Below are positions 9,421 through 18,647 of a stretch of 64,000 nucleotides of DNA, piece by piece. Position numbers and translations under genes: made by a program. The notes below the pieces were generated by a model. The model saw only the letters and a list, made by a program, of their open reading frames with translations. It had not been told where the DNA came from and did not search any database. How positions within the stretch are numbered: the stretch's first letter is position 1; the number at the start of each line of letters is the position of its first letter. Source of the DNA: Vibrio crassostreae 9ZC13 (lineage in GTDB: Bacteria > Pseudomonadota > Gammaproteobacteria > Enterobacterales > Vibrionaceae); the NCBI RefSeq assembly GCF_000272045.2, contig NZ_AJYZ02000019.1, positions 1,277,899 to 1,341,898 of the forward strand, read 5' to 3'.

Positions 9421-10764
9421 ATGGAATCGTATCTACAGGAAGTTAAAAATTTTCGACAAAAATGGCCCAACATCGAGTTTGTTGATCTGATTTTTACCGA
9501 CATCAATGCCACACCAAGAGGCAAGCGCATCCCAGTAAGTGCACTACACAAGCTGCATAAAGGAGTAGCTCTTCCCCTCTCGACAATTACTTTAGATACC
9601 AAAGGTAATGTGGTTGAAACAGCAGGGTTAGGTGAAGAATTGGGAGAACCAGACAACATGTGTTTCCCAATTGCGGATACATTGATGCCTACCGCTAAAG
9701 AGCAAGTGGGCCAAATAATGTTGAGTATGATGGATGAGTCAGCCCACACCCCAAACCCGCTCTTTATTCGTAATATCGTCAGTGAAATTCTCGAAAAGTT
9801 ACACACCAAAGATCAACATCCATGTGTTGCCTTAGAGCTAGAGTTTTACTTAATAGACAGGAAGCGGGGTGAGATGGGAGCACTACAAACAGCCATCAAC
9901 CCAAACAAAAAATCACGAGAAAAAGATACCGAAGTCTATGACTTAGATGGTTTGGATGATTACGCAGACTTTTTGGCCGATCTTAACAAAGTCGCTCAAG
10001 AACAAGGGTTAAATACTTCGGGGGCACTATCTGAATCCGCCCCAGGACAATTCGAAATTAACTTCAACCACTCTAAAGATGTACTACGAGTGTGTGATGA
10101 AATCATCATCGTCAAACGCCTAATTCGTCAAATTGCTAATCAACATGATTTCGATGCTACCTTCATGGCTAAGCCATTTAGTGAGCAAGCTGGTAACGGT
10201 ATGCACATCCACCTTAGCTTGGTGGATTCCAACGACAATAACCACTTCAGCCAACAAGATGGTGAACCCAGTAATCTCTTTTATCAAACCATGGCCGCGA
10301 TGCTTGCTCAAACATCCGATTCCATGGCCTTGATTTGCCCTAACGTTAACTCTTACCGCCGCTTTGTTCCAGGAGCTTACGTGCCAACGAAAGCAGACTG
10401 GGGCGAGAACCATCGCGGTGTCGCACTGCGTGTTCCTATCAGCGACAGCAACAATCGCCGAATTGAACACCGCATTGCGGGAGCTGACGTTAACCCTTAC
10501 ATTCTCGCTGCAGTAGTACTATCCGCAGTATTAGCGAGTGAAAACTATACCAAAGACCAATGTCCTAACTCCCTCAGTGATGATGCAATAGACTTACCTC
10601 TGCGTATGTCTGAAGCTCTCGATCAGCTAGAACGCAGTGAGCTGACCCCGTACATCTCTAAAGAGTTTGTCGATCTATATTTAGCTTGTAAACGAAGTGA
10701 ACTGGCGGAGTTTGAACGCGCCATCACTCCATTAGAAATCGACTGGATGTTGCACTCAGCATAA
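9421..10764 (+). CDS. puuA: Glutamate-putrescine ligase (gamma-glutamylputrescine synthetase)
   Basis: Glutamine-synthetase-fold enzyme of 447 residues that uses ATP to join glutamate and putrescine, the first committed step of the Puu pathway. Typical elements are VDLIFTDINATPRGKRIPV near the N-terminus, the metal site LELEFYLID, the catalytic loop ESAPGQFEINF, the FMAKPFSEQAGNGMHIHLS metal/ATP strand, and NSYRRFVPGAYVP. An in-frame TTG at 9409 would extend it by four residues, but GGAG lies 6 bases before the ATG at 9421, so that start is used. It is divergent from the rest of the pathway and 17 bases ahead of a carrier gene. Confidence 0.95.
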   Translation: MESYLQEVKNFRQKWPNIEFVDLIFTDINATPRGKRIPVSALHKLHKGVALPLSTITLDTKGNVVETAGLGEELGEPDNMCFPIADTLMPTAKEQVGQIMLSMMDESAHTPNPLFIRNIVSEILEKLHTKDQHPCVALELEFYLIDRKRGEMGALQTAINPNKKSREKDTEVYDLDGLDDYADFLADLNKVAQEQGLNTSGALSESAPGQFEINFNHSKDVLRVCDEIIIVKRLIRQIANQHDFDATFMAKPFSEQAGNGMHIHLSLVDSNDNNHFSQQDGEPSNLFYQTMAAMLAQTSDSMALICPNVNSYRRFVPGAYVPTKADWGENHRGVALRVPISDSNNRRIEHRIAGADVNPYILAAVVLSAVLASENYTKDQCPNSLSDDAIDLPLRMSEALDQLERSELTPYISKEFVDLYLACKRSELAEFERAITPLEIDWMLHSA

Positions 10765-10781
10765 ACAAAGGAACTACACGT

Positions 10782-12257
10782 ATGACTACGCAAACTAAGG
10801 CGTTGGACGCGTCGCTGAAGATCAACAGTCAACACATCATGGTATCTCTATTGGTTGTCGCGACTTTCATTTTCTTCACATCAATTGGATTGAACCACCA
10901 AGAAGGAGAGGCCTATGGATGGATGAGCCTTCTCCCTACCGCACTTGTTTTGGTATTCGCCCTAACTACACACCGCACCGTAGAGGCGCTTTTTAGTGGT
11001 ACCATCGCTGGTGTACTACTACTCAATCCTGCGCAAGCCGTTGAGCAAATTGTCGGCATATCGATGGATGTAATGATGAACGAAACCATTGCATGGATCG
11101 TTCTAGTTTGCGGACTGATGGGGGGATTAATCGCAATTCTCGAAAAAGGCGGCAGTATTTTAAGCTTTTCAGATATGTTGGTCACAAAGGTTAAGAGCCG
11201 TAAACAATCTATGCTGATGACCTTTTTCCTCGGCATCATGATCTTTATTGATGACTATCTGAACGCGATCGCTATCTCATCATCGATGAAGAAGATTACT
11301 GACGGATACAACATCTCCCGTGAAAAACTATCTTATCTAGTCGATTCCACCGCTGCGCCGATTTGTATTCTGGTGCCAATATCAACATGGGCTATTTTCT
11401 TTAGCTCACTGCTTGAAGCGAATGGAGTGGCTGAAGCTGGTGAGGGTATCAAAGCATATATTGAAGCGATTCCATACATGGCTTATGGCTGGGTTACGCT
11501 GATAATCGTCCTTCTCGTTGCGTTAGAAAAGATGCCGGATTTAGGCGCAATGAAGCAGGCTGAGGAACGAGCGAAGAAAGGTCAAGTACGTCCTGACGGT
11601 GCAACAGACATCGACTTTGGCGCAGATATTACAGCGCACACCAACCCAACGATGGGATTAATCAACTTCCTATTGCCTATGGTGGTGTTAGTTGGTGCAA
11701 GCTGGTACTTCGGTATTGATCTATTAGCAGGCGTATTTGTCGCAATTATCTTTACTATCTGCTTCTATGGTGTTCAACGTCTAATCTCAATGAATGATAT
11801 GTTTGAAGCTGTCTACGACGGAATCAAAGTTATGCTGCTGCCATTGGCAACGGTGATTGGTGGATTCATGCTGAAGTCTGTGAATGATTCTCTAGGAGTG
11901 ACACAATATGTCATCGAGACAGTAAGCCCTTATCTATCGGCGTCTTACTTCCCAGCAATTATCTTTATGATCACCGGTGCATTGGTGTTTGCTACCGCAT
12001 CTTCTTGGGGAACTTTTGCAGTTGCTATGCCAATCGTATTGCCTCTAGGCGAACAACTTGGCGTACCTCTACATTTAACTATTGCGGCTCTGCTTTCGGC
12101 ATCAGCAGCGGGCAGTCACTCATGTTTCTTTAGTGACTCAACGGTATTGTCAGCTCAAGGTTCCGGGTGTACCTCAATGCAACACGCAACCACTCAATTC
12201 CCCTACGCATTGATAGGTATTGTCGCAACAGCTCTCTTCTTCTTGTTAGTTGGCTAA
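10782..12257 (+). CDS. NhaC-family Na+/H+ antiporter-like carrier
   Basis: Polytopic inner-membrane carrier of 491 residues with about 12 hydrophobic segments. The NhaC-type core is seen in MIFIDDYLNAIAISSSM, the unwound region APICILVPISTWAIFF, and the C-terminal half SSWGTFAVAMPIVLPL and HSCFFSDSTVLSAQGSGC. It begins 17 bases after puuA with AAGGA about 9 bases before the ATG, so the two are co-transcribed. By position it is likely to move a polyamine, agmatine or pathway product, perhaps in exchange for Na+ or H+; NhaC relatives also include amino-acid exchangers. The substrate cannot be read from the sequence. Confidence 0.8.
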   Translation: MTTQTKALDASLKINSQHIMVSLLVVATFIFFTSIGLNHQEGEAYGWMSLLPTALVLVFALTTHRTVEALFSGTIAGVLLLNPAQAVEQIVGISMDVMMNETIAWIVLVCGLMGGLIAILEKGGSILSFSDMLVTKVKSRKQSMLMTFFLGIMIFIDDYLNAIAISSSMKKITDGYNISREKLSYLVDSTAAPICILVPISTWAIFFSSLLEANGVAEAGEGIKAYIEAIPYMAYGWVTLIIVLLVALEKMPDLGAMKQAEERAKKGQVRPDGATDIDFGADITAHTNPTMGLINFLLPMVVLVGASWYFGIDLLAGVFVAIIFTICFYGVQRLISMNDMFEAVYDGIKVMLLPLATVIGGFMLKSVNDSLGVTQYVIETVSPYLSASYFPAIIFMITGALVFATASSWGTFAVAMPIVLPLGEQLGVPLHLTIAALLSASAAGSHSCFFSDSTVLSAQGSGCTSMQHATTQFPYALIGIVATALFFLLVG

Positions 12258-12286
12258 GCCTCATACAGCTAAAATACAAGCGTAAA

Positions 12287-12314
12287 AAATGCCTTATTCT
12301 ACGATAAGGCATTT
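12287..12314. terminator. Bidirectional terminator, antiporter gene and tetR
   Basis: Perfect 11-base arms AAATGCCTTAT and ATAAGGCATTT around a 6-base loop. A run of A on the left side gives a good U-tract for the leftward tetR transcript; the rightward U-tract is weaker. Confidence 0.8.
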
Positions 12315-12366
12315 CAATTTCCTGAAGAGCAAGCTTAAAGCAACTCTCAGCAAGACTCTCCAGCTT

Positions 12367-12981
12367 TCAAGTGCTCCCTTTCACACCACAGCCTTTAATC
12401 ACTAACTGTGTGATGAACTGAGCGGCATCGGCATAGTCTTTATCATCGAGTTGGTCCTTCTGCATCACGCTGCAAATCTGCCAGCCAAAATCGGCGTAGG
12501 TTTGAGTTGCCGCCCAGATGGTAAACATCAGGTGATGAGCGGGAACATCGTCCATTAGGCCCTGCGCCGACCATGTCGAGAACTTATCAAGAATCATCTG
12601 GGATTGCTTATACAGCTCGTCACCAATCTCTTTCGGCAATACTTTAGCGCCAGACATCACTTCATTGGCAAATACCTTAGAGGCATGTGGATGATCGCGA
12701 GAAATGATCAGCTTGGTTTGAATATATTGAGACAAGGCTTCAACAGGATCGCTGAGCTCTTCAATCGGACGAGACGCTTCTAGTAAAGGCTGAGTGACGG
12801 TTTCAAGCACAGCGTTGTAGAGCTTATCTTTTGAGCTGAAATAATAGAATACGTTAGGCTTGGGAATGTCGGCCGCTTTCGCGATATCGGCCATTTTTGT
12901 TGCAGCATAACCATGAGTGGCGAATTGTTCACACGCGACTTCGATGATTAAATCTTGATTCTTTTGTCTGATCCTAGACAT
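12367..12981 (-). CDS. TetR-family regulator with RutR-like C-terminal domain
   Basis: DNA-binding repressor of 204 residues. The N-terminal helix-turn-helix reads ATKMADIAKAADIPKPNVFYYF. The C-terminal half (for example MFTIWAATQTYADFGWQI) matches the YcdC/RutR ligand domain. An upstream in-frame start at 13023 would add 14 residues, but AAGGA lies 6 bases before the ATG at 12981. It stands alone between a polyamine carrier and the glycerate kinase gene, separated from the latter by a terminator. RutR proteins sense pyrimidines, but the ligand and targets here are unknown; the glyoxylate genes next door are the obvious candidates. Confidence 0.82.
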   Translation of the reverse strand: MSRIRQKNQDLIIEVACEQFATHGYAATKMADIAKAADIPKPNVFYYFSSKDKLYNAVLETVTQPLLEASRPIEELSDPVEALSQYIQTKLIISRDHPHASKVFANEVMSGAKVLPKEIGDELYKQSQMILDKFSTWSAQGLMDDVPAHHLMFTIWAATQTYADFGWQICSVMQKDQLDDKDYADAAQFITQLVIKGCGVKGST

Positions 12982-13084
12982 ATTGCATCCTTTACAGCTC
13001 GTTACTAAAATCATAGTAATCAACGTGCTTCATTAGTCCAGAAGATAATCTCAGAACTCAAGGTCACCGCATTGATAACAATAA

Positions 13085-13117
13085 AATGGCCGCTCTATTT
13101 GTTAAGAAGCGACCATT
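13085..13117 (-). terminator. Terminator after glxK
   Basis: On the minus strand AATGGTCGCT pairs with AGCGGCCATT with one mismatch and is followed by TTTTAT. It lies 28 bases past the glxK stop. Confidence 0.6.
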
Positions 13118-13144
13118 CCATACCGTGTTTTTGAACTGTTCAAG

Positions 13145-14455
13145 TTAAAGAATCAATATTGCGCGGAAGTCATTCACATTGGTCAGCGTCGGCCCCGTGG
13201 TAAGAAGCACATCGACTTGCTTGAAGAAGTCGTAGCTGTTGTTGGCATCGAGGTAGTCTTGAGCTTTAAGCGACAAGCTCGAACCTTGTTGCCATGTTTG
13301 TGGGGTAATCCACGCGCCCGCATTGTCTTCCACGCCATCAATCCCGTCGGTATCAGCAGCCAATGCAAATATGTTGTCTTGGCCTTTAAGCTCGTTATAT
13401 AGGCTCAACAAGAACTCACAGTTACGCCCACCGCGACCATTGCCTTTAACGGTTACTGTGGTTTCGCCACCGGAAAGTATCACGCAAGGCGTCTCAAATG
13501 GGTGCTTGTGATTGGCCACTTGCTTAGCCAACGCAGCGTGCACCTTCGCAACATCTCGCGCTTCTCCCTCTATGCAATCACTCAACACATAAGCCGGAAT
13601 GCCTAAGCCTTCAGCTTCTGCTGCAGCGGATTCCAATGCCGACATCGGGGTCGCGATAATATGGTGCTCTGCATTTTTCCAACATACGTCATCTGGCTTT
13701 ACGGTTTCTGACTCTGGATTATTTAACCATTCAAATGCCGTGCGTGGTGTTTCTATTTGGTAACGCTCTAAAATTGCCATCGCATCAAAACGCGTGGTGG
13801 TGTCGGGTACGGTTGGGCCAGAGGCAATCACACTAATGTCATCGCCCGGCACATCTGAAATCGCCAGTGACACAACCCTTGCAGGATACGCGGCTTTTGC
13901 TAGTCGCCCCCCTTTTATCGAAGATAGATGTTTGCGAACACAATTCATCTCATCAATAGCGGCGCCTGATTTGAGCAGCGCTTTATTTATTTGTTGCTTC
14001 TCCGCCAAGCTGATGTCGCCACCGGGAAGACTTAGCAAAGCGGAACCGCCACCCGACAGTAGGCAAATAACCGTGTCATCTGCGCTCAAGCTACTCACCA
14101 ATTGCAGCATACGTTGGCTCACTTCTAAGCCCATCGCATCTGGCACGGGGTGCGCTGCTTCAATCACCTCAATGTGTTCGCAAGGTGCGGTGTGCTCATA
14201 ACGAGTCACCACTAAGCCTTCAAGATCACGCAGTGCGAGATCTTGCTGTTTCTTTGCCTGCCAAACCGCTTCAAGCTCTGCGGCCATCGACGCGGCTGCT
14301 TTTCCTGCTCCTATCACCACAGTACGCCCGGCTTGATTAGCAGAGCGATAAAAAATGTCTTGAGGAAGAAAAGGTTCGATGTGATTTTTAGGTAGCGCCT
14401 GATTAACAGCACTTGAGAAAAGGGTTTGTAGAAACTGCTTAGCATCAATGTCCAT
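13145..14455 (-). CDS. glxK: Glycerate 2-kinase (MOFRL family)
   Basis: Type II glycerate kinase (GckA/TtuD-like), 436 residues, forming 2-phosphoglycerate from glycerate at the end of the glyoxylate-tartronate semialdehyde route. N-terminal domain: VVIGAGKAAASMAAELE and the phosphate loop VICLLSGGGSALLSLPGG. C-terminal MOFRL domain: ILSGGETTVTVKGNGRGGRN and ALAADTDGIDG. AAGGAG is 6 bases before the ATG. It ends the leftward gcl-hyi-glxR-glxK group, 242 bases after glxR. The enzyme is unrelated in sequence to the classical E. coli GlxK, so the symbol denotes role; ttuD or gckA would be equally fair. Confidence 0.88.
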   Translation of the reverse strand: MDIDAKQFLQTLFSSAVNQALPKNHIEPFLPQDIFYRSANQAGRTVVIGAGKAAASMAAELEAVWQAKKQQDLALRDLEGLVVTRYEHTAPCEHIEVIEAAHPVPDAMGLEVSQRMLQLVSSLSADDTVICLLSGGGSALLSLPGGDISLAEKQQINKALLKSGAAIDEMNCVRKHLSSIKGGRLAKAAYPARVVSLAISDVPGDDISVIASGPTVPDTTTRFDAMAILERYQIETPRTAFEWLNNPESETVKPDDVCWKNAEHHIIATPMSALESAAAEAEGLGIPAYVLSDCIEGEARDVAKVHAALAKQVANHKHPFETPCVILSGGETTVTVKGNGRGGRNCEFLLSLYNELKGQDNIFALAADTDGIDGVEDNAGAWITPQTWQQGSSLSLKAQDYLDANNSYDFFKQVDVLLTTGPTLTNVNDFRAILIL

Positions 14456-14697
14456 CAGCCACTCCTTAGTTGACGGAGAAAAAAAGAACCCCGATACAAG
14501 GCCAAAGGGTGCCTGCTAAGATCAAGTTGGAAAGGAACAACTTCAACCTCTGCCTCGTATCAGGAACGCGTATAAAAGGAGACGAAACTACGCGATTTAT
14601 AAACAAACTGTTGGGCTACGAATCGATAGCAGCCCTAATTAATTAACGGATAATCGGTTGATTGACTAACCACTAAACGGATAAACCGTTAACTAGA

Positions 14698-15594
14698 TTA
14701 ACGAATCGAGTGTTCAGAACGTTTCTCAATCGCTTGGATAAGCGCAGAGTGGTCCCAACCTTCACCGCCCATTTCGGCACACTCGCCAAACAGCTCTTGT
14801 GCATTTGCCGTGTTCGGTAGCGCAACCCCTAGCTCCTGTGCGCCCGTTAGCGCAAGATTTAAGTCTTTTTGGTGAAGTGAGATTCTAAAGCCCGGGTCGA
14901 ATGTGCCTTCGACCATACGCTCACCGTGCACTTCCAATATCTTAGAGTTAGCAAAGCCACCTAGTAGCGCCTGACGCACGCGTGCTGGATCAGCGCCTGC
15001 TTTCGAAGCAAAGACTAACGCCTCAGACACGGCTTCGATATTCAGAGCAACAATGATTTGGTTTGCGACCTTACAGGTTTGACCCGCACCGTTGTCGCCT
15101 ACTAGCGTGATGTTCTTACCCATGATTTCGAACAGAGGACGAGCTTTATCAAACGCGTCTTGCTCACCGCCCACCATGATAGTCAGCGCTGCATTAATAG
15201 CGCCTACTTCGCCACCTGATACCGGTGCATCAAGGTATGAAACACCACCTTCATTGATTCGCGCTGCAATCGCTTTGGTTGCGATTGGTGAGATTGAACT
15301 CATATCGATAACCAGTTTTCCAGCAGCGCCACCGGCGGTAAGGCCTTGCTCGACGCCATTGTCACCAAACAGGACGTCTTCTACTTGAGGGGTATTCGGC
15401 ACCATTAAGATAATGATATCTGCTGCTTCAGCCGCTTCCGCGGGTGAATGACAGACCGTTGCGCCCGCTGCCACAAGATCAGCAGGTGCTGCATTAAAGT
15501 GATCAGACAGAATCAAATCGTGACCTGCTTTTTGAAGGTTACTCGCCATAGGTTTACCCATGATGCCAGTTCCGATAAATGCAATTTTAGACAT
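14698..15594 (-). CDS. glxR: Tartronate semialdehyde reductase (2-hydroxy-3-oxopropionate reductase)
   Basis: Beta-hydroxyacid dehydrogenase of 298 residues reducing tartronate semialdehyde, the Gcl product, to glycerate. The N-terminal Rossmann motif is IAFIGTGIMGKPMASNL; substrate motif APVSGGEVGA and the catalytic lysine in GAGQTCKVANQ (about residue 171) are present. AAGGAG lies 6 bases before the ATG. It follows hyi by 37 bases, consistent with one transcript. Orthologues are also called garR; operon context favours the glx function. Confidence 0.92.
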   Translation of the reverse strand: MSKIAFIGTGIMGKPMASNLQKAGHDLILSDHFNAAPADLVAAGATVCHSPAEAAEAADIIILMVPNTPQVEDVLFGDNGVEQGLTAGGAAGKLVIDMSSISPIATKAIAARINEGGVSYLDAPVSGGEVGAINAALTIMVGGEQDAFDKARPLFEIMGKNITLVGDNGAGQTCKVANQIIVALNIEAVSEALVFASKAGADPARVRQALLGGFANSKILEVHGERMVEGTFDPGFRISLHQKDLNLALTGAQELGVALPNTANAQELFGECAEMGGEGWDHSALIQAIEKRSEHSIR

Positions 15595-15631
15595 GTTGTT
15601 CTCCTTAACGTTTGAGGGTTACCAGACGCAA

Positions 15632-16408
15632 TTAACGGTACTGGTGCAGCCAACCAAGGCCTTCTGTCGTTGTCGTTTTAGGTTTATATTCGCAGCCCAC
15701 CCAGCCTTGATAACCAAGCTCATCAAGATAGTTGAGCACGAATGGGTAGTTGATTTCGCCAGTACCCGGTTCGTGTCGGCCTGGGTTATCCGCCAGTTGC
15801 ACGTGTGCAATTTGACCAATGTTCTGTTGCATGGTCGGCGTAAGATCGCCTTCCATAATTTGCATATGATAAATATCGTATTGGATAGAAAGGTTATCGC
15901 TCCCTACCTCTTTGATGATCGCTTTAGCTTGCTCTGTGGTATTCAAGAAGAAGCCCGGAATATCGCGGGTATTGATCGCTTCTATCACTAAGCTGATGCC
16001 TTCTGCTGCTAGCGCGTTCGCCGCGTAATGCAGGTTAATCACAAACGCTGATTGCGCGTCTTGTTGGGTCACACCTTGTGGAACAATCCCGGCCAAGCAA
16101 TTCACTTGAGCACAGCCGAGCGATTTTGCGTAAGCGATGGCTTTAGGTACACCCGCTTGAAACTCTTCAACTCTTGCTGGGTCTACCGCGATACCGCGGT
16201 CGCCAGCGTCCCAATCACCCGCAGGCAAGTTAAATAGCACTTGCTCTAGGTTGTTAGCCTCGAGCTTTTGTTTAATCTCATCCGCATCAAAGGCATATGG
16301 GAAAAGGTATTCGACACCTTGAAAGCCCGCTTCTGCGGCAGCTTCAAAGCGATCCATAAAATCAACTTCCGTGAATAACATTGACAAGTTTGCTGCAAAT
16401 TTTGCCAT
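15632..16408 (-). CDS. hyi: Hydroxypyruvate isomerase
   Basis: TIM-barrel isomerase (AP-endonuclease-2-like fold), 258 residues, interconverting hydroxypyruvate and tartronate semialdehyde. Family strands seen are GVEYLFPYAFD, LVIEAINTRDIPGFFL (metal-binding Glu), IQYDIYHMQIMEGDL (Asp/His) and HVQLADNPGRHEPGTGEINY, ending in GCEYKPK. AAGGA lies 7 bases upstream of the ATG. It lies between gcl (153-base gap carrying a hairpin) and glxR, the usual position for hyi in proteobacteria. Confidence 0.92.
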   Translation of the reverse strand: MAKFAANLSMLFTEVDFMDRFEAAAEAGFQGVEYLFPYAFDADEIKQKLEANNLEQVLFNLPAGDWDAGDRGIAVDPARVEEFQAGVPKAIAYAKSLGCAQVNCLAGIVPQGVTQQDAQSAFVINLHYAANALAAEGISLVIEAINTRDIPGFFLNTTEQAKAIIKEVGSDNLSIQYDIYHMQIMEGDLTPTMQQNIGQIAHVQLADNPGRHEPGTGEINYPFVLNYLDELGYQGWVGCEYKPKTTTTEGLGWLHQYR

Positions 16409-16517
16409 GACTCTGTCCTTATTCTTTATTTGGTGAAACTATGACTGTTTAGTGAAGCAACGGTTATTTGATGGAGCTACGGTTGCTTAGTAAGGCTCCG
16501 ATTTCTTGGAGACTTTC

Positions 16518-16542
16518 CGTAGAGCTAAACCTCAGCTCTACG
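16518..16542. other. Hairpin between gcl and hyi
   Basis: Perfect 9-base arms CGTAGAGCT and AGCTCTACG with a 7-base loop. No T-run follows in the direction of transcription, so it is more likely an mRNA processing or stability element than a terminator. Confidence 0.5.
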
Positions 16543-16561
16543 TATACACATGACTTAATGA

Positions 16562-18334
16562 TTACTTGTACGCTAACGCTGTTGGGGCATCGCCGCGGCT
16601 TTCGGCAAGTGGCTCAAATTCGTTGATGGCATTGATCTCTACGCCCATCGCAATGTTGGTTACTCGCTCAAGAATCAGCTCAACGACCACTGGCACCTTG
16701 TGCTTGTTCATCAGCTCTTTGGCTTGCTCAAACGCTGCCGCAATTTGCTCTGGTTCACGAACTCGAATTGCCTTACAACCTAGGCCTTCAACAACGGCAA
16801 CATGGTCAACACCGTAGCCTTCAAGCTCTGGTGCATTCTGGTTATCGAACGCCAGTTGTACACAATAGTCGATATCAAATTGGCGCTGTGCTTGGCGAAT
16901 CAAACCTAGATACGAGTTGTTCACCAACACATGAATGTATGGCAGATTGAATTGCGCGCCGACGGCCAGTTCTTCAATCATGAATTGGAAATCATAGTCA
17001 CCAGAGATAGCGACAATGTCGCGATTTGGATCGGCCGCTCGTACACCCAATGCGGCTGGTGTTGTCCAACCCAATGGGCCAGCTTGACCACAGTTGATCC
17101 AATTACGCGGCTTATAAACATGTAGGAACTGAGCGGCAGCAATTTGCGACAAACCAATGGTGCTCACATAACAAGTGTCACGACCAAATGCCTTGTTCAT
17201 CTCTTCATAAACACGCATCGGTTTCATTGGCGCTTCATCGAAATTGGTTTTACGCAGCATGGTCGACTTGCGTTCCTGACACTCGCTTGCCCAAGCATTT
17301 CGGTTCGGCAGCTTGCCAGCGTCACGCCACTCTTGCGCCACTTCAACCATTAGCTCTAGCGCCGCTTTCGCATCAGAGACTATGCCTAAATCCGGACAGA
17401 ACACGCGGCCGATTTGGGTTGGTTCAATATCAACGTGAACAAACTTACGACCTTCGGTGTAAACATCCACAGAGCCGGTATGACGGTTGGCCCAACGGTT
17501 ACCGACACCAAACACAAAATCAGAGTTGAGCATGGTTTCGTTACCGTAACGGTGAGACGTTTGTAGCCCCACCATACCCGCCATTAAATCATGATCATCT
17601 GGGATAGAGCCCCAGCCCATCAAGGTTGGAATCACAGGAACACCAGTGATCTCGGCAAACTGTTGCAACAATTCGGACGCGCCAGCGTTAATCACGCCAC
17701 CACCCGATACAATCAACGGTTTTTCCGATTGAGACATCATAGTTAATGCTTTCTCAACCTGCGCGCGAGTTGCTTGCGGTTTGTAAGGTTCTAGCGGTTC
17801 ATAGGTATCGATATCAAACTCAATCTCAGCCAGCTGAACATCAATCGGTAGATCTATCAGGATTGGCCCCGGGCGACCCGAACGCATCAAATGAAAGGCT
17901 TTTTGGAATGCGCGTGGCACTTGTGCAGGTTCCAGCACCGTGGTTGCCCACTTAGCCACTGGCTTAGCGATAGATTCAATGTCGACCGCTTGGAAATCTT
18001 CTTTATGAAGACGAGCACGTGGCGCTTGGCCTGTGATGCATAGAATTGGAATCGAATCAGCAGACGCAGAATAAAGGCCCGTGATCATGTCCGTTCCCGC
18101 AGGGCCAGAGGTACCAATACACACACCTATATTGCCTTGATTAGTACGCGTGTACCCTTCGGCCATATGGGAAGCACCCTCTACGTGACGAGCTAAGACG
18201 TGGTCGATTCCTCCGAGCTTTTTCATAGCCGCATACATAGGGTTTATTGCTGCGCCGGGAACACCAAATGCGATGTCTACACCTTCACGTTTAAGCACTT
18301 CTACCGCTGCTTCAATCGCTTTCATAATTGCCAT
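16562..18334 (-). CDS. gcl: Glyoxylate carboligase (tartronate-semialdehyde synthase)
   Basis: ThDP- and FAD-binding enzyme of 590 residues that condenses two glyoxylates to tartronate semialdehyde and CO2. Three ThDP-enzyme domains are present, with [11 protein letters not shown] at the start and the cofactor motif from [15 protein letters not shown] to LVNNSYLGL near residue 450. The catalytic glutamate of most ThDP enzymes is replaced by Val51 ([16 protein letters not shown]), a hallmark of Gcl. An upstream in-frame TTG at 18346 was rejected because GGAGG lies 5 bases before the ATG at 18334, giving the expected [11 protein letters not shown]-terminus. First gene of the glx operon, divergent from aceB; a TGTATACA palindrome lies about 20 bases upstream. 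Confidence 0.96.
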   Translation of the reverse strand: MAIMKAIEAAVEVLKREGVDIAFGVPGAAINPMYAAMKKLGGIDHVLARHVEGASHMAEGYTRTNQGNIGVCIGTSGPAGTDMITGLYSASADSIPILCITGQAPRARLHKEDFQAVDIESIAKPVAKWATTVLEPAQVPRAFQKAFHLMRSGRPGPILIDLPIDVQLAEIEFDIDTYEPLEPYKPQATRAQVEKALTMMSQSEKPLIVSGGGVINAGASELLQQFAEITGVPVIPTLMGWGSIPDDHDLMAGMVGLQTSHRYGNETMLNSDFVFGVGNRWANRHTGSVDVYTEGRKFVHVDIEPTQIGRVFCPDLGIVSDAKAALELMVEVAQEWRDAGKLPNRNAWASECQERKSTMLRKTNFDEAPMKPMRVYEEMNKAFGRDTCYVSTIGLSQIAAAQFLHVYKPRNWINCGQAGPLGWTTPAALGVRAADPNRDIVAISGDYDFQFMIEELAVGAQFNLPYIHVLVNNSYLGLIRQAQRQFDIDYCVQLAFDNQNAPELEGYGVDHVAVVEGLGCKAIRVREPEQIAAAFEQAKELMNKHKVPVVVELILERVTNIAMGVEINAINEFEPLAESRGDAPTALAYK

Positions 18335-18353
18335 TCGAACCTCCAATTCAGAC

Positions 18354-18361
18354 TGTATACA
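18354..18361. promoter_or_regulatory. TGTATACA palindrome near gcl
   Basis: The core of ACTGTATACAAT, about 20 bases upstream of the gcl ATG. It shares its 8-base core with the larger palindrome at the aceB side. The form fits GntR/FadR-type operators. Confidence 0.4.
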
Positions 18362-18498
18362 ATTAAACCAACTTTTGTGTACTATGAACCATCCTCGCTA
18401 TTTATCAACCCCAGAATGAAACAATTTTGTTACATCAACCCATCACATTAAGTACGTACTCATCCTGAAAAGCTTACAATTCATTGCTTTACATAAAA

Positions 18499-18516
18499 TA
18501 TCTTTACGTGAAAATA
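18499..18516. promoter_or_regulatory. MarR-type box in gcl/aceB region
   Basis: TATCTTTACGTGAAAATA matches, in reverse complement, 16 of 18 positions of the palindromic box next to the marR-like gene at 21497-21514. Over the slightly shifted 19-base stretch 18494-18512 the match to 21501-21519 is 18 of 19. Confidence 0.5.
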
Positions 18517-18603
18517 AATTACAAAAAGATCAAATGATAAATAAATGTTAAATACCGTTTGCTTGTTTACAATTTCTACAATATAAATATCCTTAAAAAG
18601 AGC

Positions 18604-18619
18604 ATTTTGTATACAAAAT
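18604..18619. promoter_or_regulatory. 16-base perfect palindrome near aceB
   Basis: ATTTTGTATACAAAAT is a perfect palindrome ending 28 bases before the aceB ATG. Its centre matches the gcl-side TGTATACA. This is the layout of a shared repressor operator, with GntR/FadR-type proteins the best guess; no such regulator gene lies in the window. Confidence 0.55.
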
Positions 18620-18647
18620 GACATCATATTGTTTAAAGGAGACAACA

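Larger units (their letters stand above)
18335..18647. promoter_or_regulatory. Divergent gcl/aceB control region
   Basis: A 313-base AT-rich region with a TGTATACA palindrome near each gene (18354-18361 and 18608-18615) and a MarR-type box at 18499-18516. No plausible gene lies inside. Confidence 0.6.
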
